From the NCBI GenBank assembly GCA_963800475.1, contig CAWDAZ010000001.1:806001-870000 (forward strand): a stretch of DNA of 64,000 bases, written 5' to 3'. A model generated the notes under the pieces. It had not been told where the DNA came from and ran no database searches. It worked only from the letters and a program-made list of their open reading frames with translations. Shown here piece by piece: positions 44,546 to 54,059 of this stretch. Each line of letters opens with the position of its first letter. The first letter of the stretch is position 1. The translations under genes and the position numbers were made by a program. Source of the DNA: Palsa-465 sp963800475. GTDB lineage: Bacteria > Actinomycetota > Thermoleophilia > Solirubrobacterales > Solirubrobacteraceae.

Positions 44546-45333
44546 CCGGCGCGAGTCGCCGAGGCCACCGCGTGGGCGACCTGGCGGGCGCCGCCGGCGC
44601 CGAGCACGATCGTGTAGTGGTTGACGTCGGGCACCTGGACCGCCGTGCGCAGCCCCGGCGCCGCGTCCGCCCACTCGCGCGCCAGCGGCAGCGGCTGCAT
44701 CGGCCGCGGCTCGCCCTGCAGGCCGCTTGGCGCGACCAGCAGGGTCGTCGGGACGGCCAGCCGCGCGGCGTCGTCCCCCTGGGCGAACAGGTCGGCGGCG
44801 TCCGCCCTGACCGCCTCCTCGGCGACGGACGAGCGCAATTCGGGAGGCGCCCCGACGAGGTCGTAGTCGGCGTACGCATTGAGATCGTGATCGTCGACGT
44901 CGCTGCCAGCGAGCGCGGGGTGCGCGCGCCACCAGTCGCGGTATTGCTCGATGCTCGAGAACCTCATTCGCAGGCGCGCGAGCGCCGGCCCGAGGAACGC
45001 GTCGAGGAATGCCTGCGGCTCGAAGCGCTCGGTTCCCGGAATCCGAAGGCCCCCGTCGACGAGCACGGCGGCGGCGACCCGGTCGGGGTGCTCGGCCGCC
45101 GCCCGCGCGACCACATACGCCCCGAGCGAATGCCCGACCAGCACCGCCCGCTCGACCTCGAGCCGGTCGAGTACCGCGAGCGTGTCCTGCGCGTGTGCGG
45201 CGAGCCCGTAGGGAGGAGGCAGAGCGCCCGAGGCGCCGCGCCCGCGCAGGTCGACGGCGACCAACGTCGTGTCGCCGTCGAGCTCGCGTGCGACCGCGAT
45301 CCAGCTTCGGCTGTGCGAGGTGATCCCGTGCAC
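44542..45333 (-). CDS. Alpha/beta hydrolase
   Basis: 263 aa counted from the GTG at 45333. Nucleophile LVGHSLGAYVVA; acid and His late (VPDVNHYTIV). The usual N-terminal strand (VPVDGGSLAAFRLAAGDAAD) is encoded in frame upstream to about 45410 without ATG, GTG or TTG, so the true start is unclear; a CTG or coupling to the TauE stop is possible. It overlaps the kinase end by four bases (convergent). Confidence 0.82.
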   Translation of the reverse strand: MHGITSHSRSWIAVARELDGDTTLVAVDLRGRGASGALPPPYGLAAHAQDTLAVLDRLEVERAVLVGHSLGAYVVARAAAEHPDRVAAAVLVDGGLRIPGTERFEPQAFLDAFLGPALARLRMRFSSIEQYRDWWRAHPALAGSDVDDHDLNAYADYDLVGAPPELRSSVAEEAVRADAADLFAQGDDAARLAVPTTLLVAPSGLQGEPRPMQPLPLAREWADAAPGLRTAVQVPDVNHYTIVLGAGGARQVAHAVASATRAG

Positions 45334-45409
45334 CGCGATCGCGGGGGTATCCGCGGCGTCTCCCGCCGCGAGGCGGAATGCGGCCAGCGACCCTCCGTCG
45401 ACCGGGACG

Positions 45410-46291
45410 TCAAGCCTCGTCGCTGGCAGGGTCGGCCTCCCGATCGCGTTGACGCCACGGCTTTGATAGGTAAACCCAGAGCAGCGCCGCGAGCAGCAGC
45501 AGCGTGCACAGCGTCCACCCGAGCGCGGTCGTTTCGACTCCGACGTACTTCAGCCCGGACGCGAAGATCACGAACGCGATCACCGGCCGGATATACCGGT
45601 CCGGCACGGTCGAGGAGAGCGTCGAGCCGACCAGCACCGCGGGCACGCTCCCGATGATCAGCGACGCCGTGACGCCGAACTCGACGTGTCCGAAGATCAG
45701 CGCGCCGATCGCGGCCGCCACTGTAAGCGGGACCGCCTGGGTCAGGTCGGTGCCGACGAGCTGGTTGGCGCCGATCGTCGGGTACAGGAACAGCAGCAGG
45801 ATGATCATCAGCGAGCCCGCCCCAACCGACGTCAGTCCGACCATCACGCCTCCGATCACGCCGATCGCGATCGACGGCCCCGGCCTGACCTTGATGCTCC
45901 TGATCCTGGCGGTGCGCGGCCGCCCGCTCGTCCGATCGAGGATCATCCGCAGCGCCATCGCGCTCGCACCGACCAGCAGCGCCACCCCGAGCACGACCTC
46001 GATGTTCGTCTGCGCGGACTTCGTGTTTCCAAGCAGCTTCAGCAGGTAGGCGCCGAGGAACGCGGCCGGCACCGACCCCACCACCAGCCACCGGACGAGC
46101 TTCAGGTTCACGGTCCCGGCGCGCAGGTGGACGGCCGCACCGAACGGCCGCATCACGACTGCGGCAACCAGGTCGCTCGAGATCGCGCTGGCCGGCTTGA
46201 CCCCGAACAGAAGGATCAGCATCGGCGTCATCAGCGCGCCGCCGCCTGCCCCCGTGAGGCCCACGAGCAGCCCGATGATCGCGCTGCCCAA
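45410..46291 (-). CDS. TauE/SafE-type sulfite/anion exporter
   Basis: 293 aa counted from a TTG at 46291; the frame stays open upstream to the Crp-like stop (giving TALHIDPFIV) without ATG or GTG. Eight to nine membrane segments with the paired signatures GLLVGLTGAGGGALMTPML and GGVMVGLTSVGAGSLMIILL. It exports a sulfur-containing or organic anion. It lies between a Crp/Fnr regulator and a hydrolase on one strand. Confidence 0.87.
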   Translation of the reverse strand: MGSAIIGLLVGLTGAGGGALMTPMLILLFGVKPASAISSDLVAAVVMRPFGAAVHLRAGTVNLKLVRWLVVGSVPAAFLGAYLLKLLGNTKSAQTNIEVVLGVALLVGASAMALRMILDRTSGRPRTARIRSIKVRPGPSIAIGVIGGVMVGLTSVGAGSLMIILLLFLYPTIGANQLVGTDLTQAVPLTVAAAIGALIFGHVEFGVTASLIIGSVPAVLVGSTLSSTVPDRYIRPVIAFVIFASGLKYVGVETTALGWTLCTLLLLAALLWVYLSKPWRQRDREADPASDEA

Positions 46292-46320
46292 AACGATGAA
46301 TGGGTCTATGTGCAGTGCCG

Positions 46321-47082
46321 TCAGTGAGTCGACGCCGCCGTCTGCGGCGGAGATCCGGCGGAGCTCTCGCGGTCGAGCAGCTCCACCGGCGGCTCACCGT
46401 ACAGGAGCCAGCCATCGCGGAACGGACGGATCAGCTCGCGGCGCGAGAGGTCGGACAGCGCGCTGGTGACCGTCGGGCGTCGCGCCGCCACCAGCTCGGA
46501 CAGGACCGCGTGGGTCAGCCGTAGCGGGACGACCGTGCCGTCGCTGCGGACGCGGCCCCAGCGGCCTGCGAGATGCCAGAGCACCATCCGCAGCCGCACG
46601 TCGACGCGAGCCTGGTGCACGATCGCCATGTTCACCGCGAGATTCCGGGCGCGCTGCGTCGCGCGGGCGACGAAGCACCCGGCGAGCTCGGGGTACGCGG
46701 AAAGGTGCTCGATGAAGCCGCCGTCGAGCACCGCCAGGCGCACCGGATGGATCACCGACCAGTCGGTCTCGACCGGCAGGAGCGGCGATTCGTGCTCACC
46801 CAGGCGGGGACGCAACAGGTCCCCTTCGCCGAGCAGCTCGGCGCCGAACCGACCCTCGATCCCGACGTGGCGGATCAGCAGGCCCGAGAGCACGAGCAGG
46901 CCGATGCCGCCGTCGAGCCCTGGAATCGGACGGCCTGCTCCGCCACCCGCAGCGAGTCGCAACTCGGGCGCCGAGCACGCCTCGATCGCCTGCTGACGGC
47001 GACCTTGCGGAATCACCTCGGCAAGCTCGGGATCTTCCCGTAGCGGAAGGCAGAGCGCGGACAAGCCTGGATGAACGCTCAC
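46321..47082 (-). CDS. Crp/Fnr-family regulator
   Basis: 253 aa. An N-terminal cyclic-nucleotide-binding-like beta barrel (LLVLSGLLIRHVGIEGRFGAELLGEGDLL is read in two pieces) and a C-terminal winged helix (LRLTHAVLSELVAARRPTVT, SALSDLSRRELI). No Cys cluster for Fe-S sensing. It probably controls the downstream TauE gene. Confidence 0.82.
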   Translation of the reverse strand: MSVHPGLSALCLPLREDPELAEVIPQGRRQQAIEACSAPELRLAAGGGAGRPIPGLDGGIGLLVLSGLLIRHVGIEGRFGAELLGEGDLLRPRLGEHESPLLPVETDWSVIHPVRLAVLDGGFIEHLSAYPELAGCFVARATQRARNLAVNMAIVHQARVDVRLRMVLWHLAGRWGRVRSDGTVVPLRLTHAVLSELVAARRPTVTSALSDLSRRELIRPFRDGWLLYGEPPVELLDRESSAGSPPQTAASTH

Positions 47083-47128
47083 ACCAATTACTAACTACCC
47101 CGAACCCGCGCCGGCCACGCAGTGCGCG

Positions 47129-48166
47129 TTACACGGGCAGGACGCCGGCGTCGTGCCCGATCGTGGCGGCGAGCTGGGCGAGCAGCTCGGTCACCTCCCG
47201 GTGTCGTTCGAGCGGGCCCATGTGGCCGGTCTCGGGCAGCACCGTGAGGCCCTCGAGCTGGGGCAACTGCTCGGCGATCCGCCGCGCGTGGGAGGGAGGC
47301 GTGAGGCGGTCCTTAGCGCCCGCGATCACGATCGTCGGCACGGTCAGGCGCGGAAGCGCTTCGTACAGCTCGACCTCCGACAGGGCGATCCCGATGTTCG
47401 CGCGCGCGTCCGGCGGGCTGGCGATCAGCATCCGCTCGTAGAACGCGACCTGAGCGGGCGTCGCGTGCGGGCCGAACGCGATGTAGCGGATCGCCGCTGC
47501 CATCAGCGGCGTCGAGAACCGCGGCAGCGGCGCGCGGCTGCCGAGGAAGCCGTTGACGGCGACGGTGCGGTTCAGCGCCTGCGCGAGCGCCGGCACAGGG
47601 ACGAGCAGCTGCTCGGCGATCAGGTCGCCGACGCCGGTGTTGATCAGCGCCGCCGCGCCGGCGCGCGCCTCGACGTCGTGATGCTCGGCCCAGGCGGCGA
47701 CCGCCATCGCCCCGAGCGAATGTCCGACCACCATCGCGCGCCGCCCCTCGGGCACGCACGTCGCGAGCACCGCCTCGAGGTCCTCGCCGAACCGTGCGAT
47801 CGAGTAGTCGCCGCCGGCCGCCGCCTGGCTGTCGCCGTGGCCGCGCAGGTCGTAGGCGACGATTCGCAGCCCGCGCTCCTGGAGCTCGATGATCTGGTAG
47901 GTCCAGTAGCTGAGGTTCTCCGTCCAGCCGTGGGCGAGCACCAGCGTCGGGGCGTCCTCGTCGCCGAACACCTCGGCGTGCAGGAGGGTGCCGTCCGGCG
48001 AGCGAACCTCGACCGGCCGCCCCTCGGGTGGCGATCCCAAGACAGTGCGCTCCGGGTCCTCGGCGATCCGGCGCGTGAAGCGGCGCTGGGCGAGCAGCCC
48101 GGCGGCCGCGAGGCCGGCAGCGGACGCGCCTGCCCAGACCCACCGGTCACGAGAGCCGCCCGTCAC
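47129..48166 (-). CDS. Alpha/beta hydrolase with N-terminal membrane anchor
   Basis: 345 aa. An N-terminal hydrophobic segment (WVWAGASAAGLAAAGLLAQ) precedes a full hydrolase: oxyanion LAHGWTENLSYW, nucleophile VVGHSLGAMAVA, acid in IAGAKDRLTPP, His in PETGHMGPLE. Divergent from the phosphofructokinase gene. Confidence 0.9.
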   Translation of the reverse strand: MTGGSRDRWVWAGASAAGLAAAGLLAQRRFTRRIAEDPERTVLGSPPEGRPVEVRSPDGTLLHAEVFGDEDAPTLVLAHGWTENLSYWTYQIIELQERGLRIVAYDLRGHGDSQAAAGGDYSIARFGEDLEAVLATCVPEGRRAMVVGHSLGAMAVAAWAEHHDVEARAGAAALINTGVGDLIAEQLLVPVPALAQALNRTVAVNGFLGSRAPLPRFSTPLMAAAIRYIAFGPHATPAQVAFYERMLIASPPDARANIGIALSEVELYEALPRLTVPTIVIAGAKDRLTPPSHARRIAEQLPQLEGLTVLPETGHMGPLERHREVTELLAQLAATIGHDAGVLPV

Positions 48167-48228
48167 GGCCGGGAACCCTACAACCCGGTCACGTTCTCGG
48201 TTGCGCGCAATAAATAGGATGCTGGCCG

Positions 48229-49260
48229 ATGCGGATCGGGATTCTCACCGGTGGCGGAGACTGTCCGGGCCTGAACGCGGTGATCCGCGCGGTCGTCCGC
48301 AAGGCGATCGACGAGTACGGTGACCAGATCATCGGGTTCCGCGACGGCTGGAGAGGGGTGCTCGAGGGCCACTTCGACGACCTCACGCTCGAGTCCACGC
48401 GCGGGATCCTGCCGCGGGGCGGCACGATCCTGGGCAGCTCGAGGACAAACCCGTACAAGCGCGATGACGGCGTCGATCGGGTGCGCGAGACGCTGTCGGA
48501 CTTTCGGATCGACGGGCTGATCGCGATCGGCGGCGAGGACACGCTCGGCGTCGCCAACCGGCTGCAGTCGGACGGTATCGACGTGATCGGGGTCCCGAAG
48601 ACGATCGACAACGATCTCGGCGGCACCGATGTGACGTTCGGCTTTGACACGGCGCTGTCGATCGCCACGGAGGCGATCGACCGGCTGCACACGACCGCCG
48701 AGAGCCACAACCGGATCCTGGTGGTCGAGGTGATGGGCCGGACCGCCGGGTGGATCGCGCTGCACTCCGGGATCGCAGGCGGCGCGGACGTGATCCTGAT
48801 CCCCGAGCTCCCGTTCGATATCGACGAGGTGTGCCGGCTGATCAACCGCCGCCATGAGCGCGGCCGGTACTTCTCGATCGTCGTCGCGGCCGAGGGGGCG
48901 GTGCCCAAGGAGGGCACGATGAGCGTGAATCGGACTGGCGACGTCGATGAGTTCGGGCATCCGCGACTCGGCGGGATCGGATACGCGCTCGAGCAGGAGA
49001 TCGAGAGGCGCACCGGCTTCGAGACTCGCGCCACGGTGCTTGGCCACGTCCAGCGTGGCGGCACCCCGACGCCGTTCGACCGTGTCCTGGCGACGAGGCT
49101 CGGGCTGGCGGCGATCGACGCTGCACACGATGGGGCGTGGGGGATGATGACCGCGCTCAGGTCCACGAACATCGAGCTGGTCCCGCTCGCCGATGCGGTT
49201 GCGGAGGTCCGCCATGTGCCAGTTGAGGAGTACGAACGATATGGGGTTCTTTTTGGGTAG
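48229..49260 (+). CDS. pfkA: 6-phosphofructokinase, pyrophosphate-dependent type
   Basis: 343 aa. It phosphorylates fructose-6-phosphate. N-terminal GILTGGGDCPGLNAVIRAVV. The phosphoryl-donor site reads GGEDTLG where ATP-dependent enzymes have Gly (GGDG/GGEG), and the next loop is PKTIDNDL with Lys; this Asp/Lys pair is the established mark of pyrophosphate use in group III actinobacterial enzymes. AGGA lies nine bases before the ATG. First gene of the sugar-phosphate cluster. Confidence 0.9.
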   Translation: MRIGILTGGGDCPGLNAVIRAVVRKAIDEYGDQIIGFRDGWRGVLEGHFDDLTLESTRGILPRGGTILGSSRTNPYKRDDGVDRVRETLSDFRIDGLIAIGGEDTLGVANRLQSDGIDVIGVPKTIDNDLGGTDVTFGFDTALSIATEAIDRLHTTAESHNRILVVEVMGRTAGWIALHSGIAGGADVILIPELPFDIDEVCRLINRRHERGRYFSIVVAAEGAVPKEGTMSVNRTGDVDEFGHPRLGGIGYALEQEIERRTGFETRATVLGHVQRGGTPTPFDRVLATRLGLAAIDAAHDGAWGMMTALRSTNIELVPLADAVAEVRHVPVEEYERYGVLFG

Positions 49261-49308
49261 ACGATCTGACTATGCTGGCGCTGTTGTCCCACGACGCACT
49301 CTCAGCTC

Positions 49309-51330
49309 GTGACTGCGACTGATTCCGCGACGGCGCTCGACCGTCTGTGCGTCGACACGATCCGCACGCTGTCGATGGATGCCGTGCAGAAGGCGAACTC
49401 CGGCCATCCGGGGACCCCGATGGCGCTGGCTCCGCTCGCGTATCTCCTGTACACGCGGGTGATGCGCCACAACCCGAGCAACCCGGACTGGATCGACCGC
49501 GACCGGTTCGTGCTGTCGGCCGGGCATGCGTCGATGCTCCTGTACTCCGTCCTGTACCTGAGCGGCTATCCGATGACGCTCGACGACATCGAGCACTTCC
49601 GCCAGGTCGGTTGGCCGACGGCCGGTCACCCGGAGCGCAAGGACTCCCCGGGGATCGAGGCGACGACCGGGCCGCTGGGGCAGGGAATCTCGATGGCCGT
49701 CGGGATCGCGCTCGCGGAGCGGATGCTCGCGGCGCGCTTCAACGAGGACGGACACGAGATCGTCGACCACAACGTGTTCACGATCGCCTCCGACGGCGAC
49801 ATCCAGGAGGGGATCTCGTCGGAGGCGTGCTCGCTCGCCGGGCACCTCGGCGTCGGGTCGCTGATCGCGTACTTCGACAACAACCACATTCAGCTCGCCG
49901 GCCCGACGTCGCTGGACTTCTCTGAGGATGTCCAGAAGCGCTACGAGGCGTACGGCTGGCACGTTCAGGACATCGGTGAGGACATGTCGCTCGAGCGTAT
50001 GGAGGAGGCGACGCGCGCGGCGATCGCCGTCCGTGACCGGCCGTCGCTGATCATGCTGCGCTCGCACATCGGCTACGGGAGCCCGCACAAGCAGGACACC
50101 TCTTCGGCGCACGGCTCGCCGCTCGGCGAACAGGAGGTTCGGCTCACCAAGGAGGCGTACGGGTGGGATCCTGACAAGCACTTCTACGTCCCCGAGGAGG
50201 CGCTCGCCCACTTCCGCAAATGCTGCGAGCGCGGCAAGCAGCTCGAGGCCGACTGGCAGCGCCGGTTCGACGCCTACCGGGAGGCGTTCCCCGACAAGGC
50301 GGCGCTGCTCGAGATGATCGACGCCGGCGCGATGCCCACCGGATGGGACCAGGACCCGCCGCGGTTCGACCCCGCGTCTGACCCGATCGCGACCCGCAAG
50401 GCCTCGCAGGCGGCGATCCAATGGGCCGCCAAGGGCGTTCCGCACCTGGTCGGCGGCTCGGCGGACCTGGCCACCTCGACGCTGACCGACATCGACGGCG
50501 GGGGAGATGTGGAGAAGGGCTCCTACGGCGGTCGCAACCTCCGCTTTGGCGTGCGCGAGCACGGCATGGGCGCGATCGTCAACGGCCTCGGGCTGCATGG
50601 GTTCCGCGCCTACGGCGCCACGTTCCTGACCTTCTCCGACTACATGCGCGGGGCGCTCCGGCTGTCGGCGCTGATGAAGCTGCCCTCGATCTGGGTGTAC
50701 ACGCACGACTCGATCGGGCTCGGCGAGGACGGCCCGACGCACCAGCCGATCGAACAGCTGGCGGGGCTGCGGGCGATGCCGCAGCTGAACGTCGTGCGCC
50801 CGGCCGATGCCAACGAGACCGTGCTCGGATGGCGTTTCGCGCTGCGCAACCTGGAGGCGCCGACCGCATTCGCACTGTGTCGCCAGAACCTGCCGATCCT
50901 CGACCCGGCTACGATCCCCGACGATGCGATCGAGCGCGGCGCGTACGTGCTGCGTGAAGCCGAGGGCGGCGAGCCCGAGCTGATCCTGATCGGGACCGGC
51001 TCGGAGGTGTCGCTGTGCCTCGAGGCCGCGGATGCGCTCGACGGTTTGCGCGTCCGGGTCGTGAGCATGCCGTGCATGGACACGTTCGCCGAGGCCGACG
51101 AGAGCTATCGCGAGCAGGTGCTGCCAGCGGCGTGCCGGGCGCGGGTCGGCGTCGAAGCCGCCAGCCCGCTCGGGTGGGACCGATGGATCGGACCGGATGG
51201 GGCGTTCGTCGGGATGCAGACGTTCGGCGAGTCGGGCCCGGCCGAACAGGTCTACGAGCAGTTCGGGATCACCGCGGAGCGGGTCGCTTCGCTCTCGAAG
51301 GAGCTTCTACAACGCGTGAATGGGGATTGA
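49309..51330 (+). CDS. tkt: Transketolase
   Basis: 673 aa, GTG start. Thiamine-diphosphate enzyme moving two-carbon units in the pentose phosphate pathway. HPGTPMALAPLAYLLY, the TPP motif SDGDIQEGISSEACSLAGHL ... DNNHI, and the C-terminal GLGEDGPTHQPIEQLA are present. Its stop overlaps the next start by one base (TGATG). Confidence 0.96.
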   Translation: MTATDSATALDRLCVDTIRTLSMDAVQKANSGHPGTPMALAPLAYLLYTRVMRHNPSNPDWIDRDRFVLSAGHASMLLYSVLYLSGYPMTLDDIEHFRQVGWPTAGHPERKDSPGIEATTGPLGQGISMAVGIALAERMLAARFNEDGHEIVDHNVFTIASDGDIQEGISSEACSLAGHLGVGSLIAYFDNNHIQLAGPTSLDFSEDVQKRYEAYGWHVQDIGEDMSLERMEEATRAAIAVRDRPSLIMLRSHIGYGSPHKQDTSSAHGSPLGEQEVRLTKEAYGWDPDKHFYVPEEALAHFRKCCERGKQLEADWQRRFDAYREAFPDKAALLEMIDAGAMPTGWDQDPPRFDPASDPIATRKASQAAIQWAAKGVPHLVGGSADLATSTLTDIDGGGDVEKGSYGGRNLRFGVREHGMGAIVNGLGLHGFRAYGATFLTFSDYMRGALRLSALMKLPSIWVYTHDSIGLGEDGPTHQPIEQLAGLRAMPQLNVVRPADANETVLGWRFALRNLEAPTAFALCRQNLPILDPATIPDDAIERGAYVLREAEGGEPELILIGTGSEVSLCLEAADALDGLRVRVVSMPCMDTFAEADESYREQVLPAACRARVGVEAASPLGWDRWIGPDGAFVGMQTFGESGPAEQVYEQFGITAERVASLSKELLQRVNGD

Positions 51331-54056
51331 TGATGAGCACGACGACGAACGTGAACCCGCGTCTCGAGGCCCTGACCGAAGCGGGCGTCAGCGTGTGGCT
51401 CGACCAGATCCGGCGCTCCCTGATCGAAAGCGGCGAGATGGCACGGATGGTCGCCGAGGAGTCGCTGCGCGGGATGACCTCGAACCCGTCGATCTTCGAG
51501 AAGGCGATCCTCGGCTCGACCGACTACGACGAGGACCTGCGCGAGCTCGCGAACGAGCAGCTCGATCCGCTCGACATCTACAACCGGATCGCGGTCAGGG
51601 ACGTGCAGCTCGCGGCGGACGTGCTCGCCGGCGTGCATCGCGAGTCGAACGGCCGCGACGGGTTCGTGTCGCTCGAGGTCCAGCCCAACCTCGCGTTCGA
51701 CACAGATGGCTCGATCGAGTCCGCGCGCAACTACTGGAAGGCGGTTGACCGTCCGAACGTGATGATCAAGATTCCCGGTACCACGGAGGGAGTGCCGGCG
51801 ATCGAGCAGGCGCTGTACGAGGGCCTCAATATCAACATCACGTTGCTGTTCTCGGTCGAGTCTTACGAGAACGTGGCCGAGGCTTACCTGCGCGCGCTCG
51901 AGCGGCGGCTCGAGGAAGGCAAGTCGCTCGACATCAACTCCGTGGCGAGCTTTTTCGTCTCGCGCGTGGACACCAACGTCGACCGAAAGCTCGAGGACCT
52001 CGGGCGCACCGATCTGCAGGGCAAGGCCGCACTGGCGAACGCGCGCGACGCCTACCAGCGGTTCCAGCGGATCTTCTCCGGGCCGCGGTGGGAGAAGCTC
52101 GAACAGGCGGGCGCGGCGGTGCAGCGGCCGCTGTGGGCGTCGACCTCGACCAAGAACCCCAACTACCCCGACACCATGTACGTCGATGAGCTGGTGGCGC
52201 CTCACACCGTCAACACGATGCCGATCAACACGCTGCTCGGGTTCGGGGAGCACGGCGAGGTGACCGGGCCGACAGCCGAGCACGACCCGGCCGAGGACCT
52301 GAAGGCGCTGGCCGACGCCGGGATCGACATGATTCAGGTCACGCAGGAGCTGCTCGAGGACGGGGTCGACCAGTTCGTGCACGCGCTCGACCGGCTGCTC
52401 GAGGGGATCGACGAACGGCGCGAGGCGGTCCTCACCGGCCGGCCCAGCACGATTCAGGCGCGGTTCCCCGACGAGCTGGTCGAGCCGGTCGCGAAGCGGG
52501 TCAAGCAGGCCGTCTCGGACAAGGTCGCGGAGCGCGTGTGGCGCCGCGACCCGTCGCTGTGGGGCGGCCCCGGGGTTCCGGAGATCGAGAACCGGCTCGG
52601 GTGGCTGACGGTAGCCGAGACGATGCTCGAGCACGCCGCCCAACTTGACGCGTTCGCGGAGCAGTGCCGCGCCGACGGCCTGACCGACGCCGTGCTGCTC
52701 GGGATGGGTGGCTCGTCGCTCGGCCCCGAGGTGCTGCGCGAGTCGTTCGGCGAAGTCCGTGGCGGGCTGCGGCTGCAGGTGCTCGACTCGACGCACCCGG
52801 ACGAGATCAAGAAGGTCCAGGACTCGCTGGATCTCGACAAGACGCTGTTCATCGTGTCCTCGAAATCCGGCGGGACGATCGAGACGCTCTCGCAGTACAA
52901 GCACTTCAAGACGCTAGCCCGTCCGGACCAGTTCGTCGTCGTCACCGACCCGGGGAGCCCGCTCGAGCAGCTCGCGGCCGACGACGGACTGCGGCGCACG
53001 TTCCTCAACCCGCCCGACATCGGCGGCCGCTACTCGGTGCTGTCGTACTTCGGGCTGGTGCCGGCCGCGGTGATGGGCGTGAGCGTTGAGGCACTCCTGC
53101 ATCGTTGCCAGGTCGCCGAGCAGAACTGCGCGCACTACGACTCCTCCGAGACCAACTCGGGGCTGTGGCTCGGCGCCGTGATCGGCGAGCTCGCCCTGCA
53201 GGGGCGCGACAAGCTCACGTTCCTGGTGTCGCCGCCGATCCAGAGCTTCGGCCTGTGGGCCGAGCAGCTGGTCGCGGAGTCGACCGGCAAGCATGGTCGC
53301 GGGATCCTGCCGGTCGCCGGTGAGCCGCTCGGCGAGCCGGCCGCGTACGGCCCCGATCGCGTGTTCGCGTACCTCCGCAACGCCGACGACCCTGACGAGC
53401 AGCTCGATGCCGCCGTCGAGCAGCTCGCCTCCTCGGGCCAGCCGACAATGACGCTCGCGACCCACGACCCCGCCGATCTCGGCCGGATCTTCTTCCTCTC
53501 GGAGTTTGCGGTCGCGGTTGCCGGGTGGGCGTTGGAGATCAACCCGTTCGACCAGCCGAACGTCCAGGAGGCGAAGGACAAGACCAACGAGGTGCTCGCC
53601 TCGGGATCGATTCCCCAGATTGAGCCGGCCTCCGACGACGCGCTGCGCGCGCTGCTCGGAGACGCGAACCCGCCGCACTACGTCGCGATCCTCGGGTATC
53701 TCCCTTATTCAGCGGAGCTCGATGCGGCGATCGACGAGCTGCGCGCCGCGATCCGTGCGGCGACCGGCGCGGCCGTGACGTTCGGGTACGGCCCGCGGTT
53801 CCAGCACTCGACCGGCCAGGAGCACAAGGGCGGGGCGCCGATCGGCAGATTCCTGCAGCTCGTCAACGACCCGACCACCGACGTCGAGATCCCCGGCGAG
53901 CCGTACACGTTCGGGAAGCTGATCGCCGCGCAGTCGGCCGGCGACCTGCAGACGCTGCGCTCGCACGGGCTGCCCGCTGAGCGGGTCAAGCTCGACGGCG
54001 ATCCGGCCGAGGCGGTACGGGCGCTCACCAACAGGATTGCGGGCCTCCTTGAGTAG
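51330..54056 (+). CDS. tal-pgi: Bifunctional transaldolase / glucose-6-phosphate isomerase
   Basis: 908 aa from the ATG at 51330. Residues 1-370 are transaldolase (GMTSNPSIFEKAI, catalytic Lys in NVMIKIPGTTEGVPAI); about 380-908 are glucose-6-phosphate isomerase (LLGMGGSSLGPEVL, FIVSSKSGGTIETLS, GQEHKGGAPIGRFLQL). The fusion is known in several actinobacteria and cyanobacteria. It channels sugar phosphates between pentose phosphate and glycolytic branches. The longer frame upstream is transketolase shadow. Confidence 0.95.
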   Translation: MMSTTTNVNPRLEALTEAGVSVWLDQIRRSLIESGEMARMVAEESLRGMTSNPSIFEKAILGSTDYDEDLRELANEQLDPLDIYNRIAVRDVQLAADVLAGVHRESNGRDGFVSLEVQPNLAFDTDGSIESARNYWKAVDRPNVMIKIPGTTEGVPAIEQALYEGLNINITLLFSVESYENVAEAYLRALERRLEEGKSLDINSVASFFVSRVDTNVDRKLEDLGRTDLQGKAALANARDAYQRFQRIFSGPRWEKLEQAGAAVQRPLWASTSTKNPNYPDTMYVDELVAPHTVNTMPINTLLGFGEHGEVTGPTAEHDPAEDLKALADAGIDMIQVTQELLEDGVDQFVHALDRLLEGIDERREAVLTGRPSTIQARFPDELVEPVAKRVKQAVSDKVAERVWRRDPSLWGGPGVPEIENRLGWLTVAETMLEHAAQLDAFAEQCRADGLTDAVLLGMGGSSLGPEVLRESFGEVRGGLRLQVLDSTHPDEIKKVQDSLDLDKTLFIVSSKSGGTIETLSQYKHFKTLARPDQFVVVTDPGSPLEQLAADDGLRRTFLNPPDIGGRYSVLSYFGLVPAAVMGVSVEALLHRCQVAEQNCAHYDSSETNSGLWLGAVIGELALQGRDKLTFLVSPPIQSFGLWAEQLVAESTGKHGRGILPVAGEPLGEPAAYGPDRVFAYLRNADDPDEQLDAAVEQLASSGQPTMTLATHDPADLGRIFFLSEFAVAVAGWALEINPFDQPNVQEAKDKTNEVLASGSIPQIEPASDDALRALLGDANPPHYVAILGYLPYSAELDAAIDELRAAIRAATGAAVTFGYGPRFQHSTGQEHKGGAPIGRFLQLVNDPTTDVEIPGEPYTFGKLIAAQSAGDLQTLRSHGLPAERVKLDGDPAEAVRALTNRIAGLLE

Positions 54057-54059
54057 CGG

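Noticed and set aside
43289..44932. Long minus-strand frame opposite the Ser/Thr kinase
   Set aside because: It is the antisense of a clear kinase domain; only its last 89 codons (DUF2277) are a gene.
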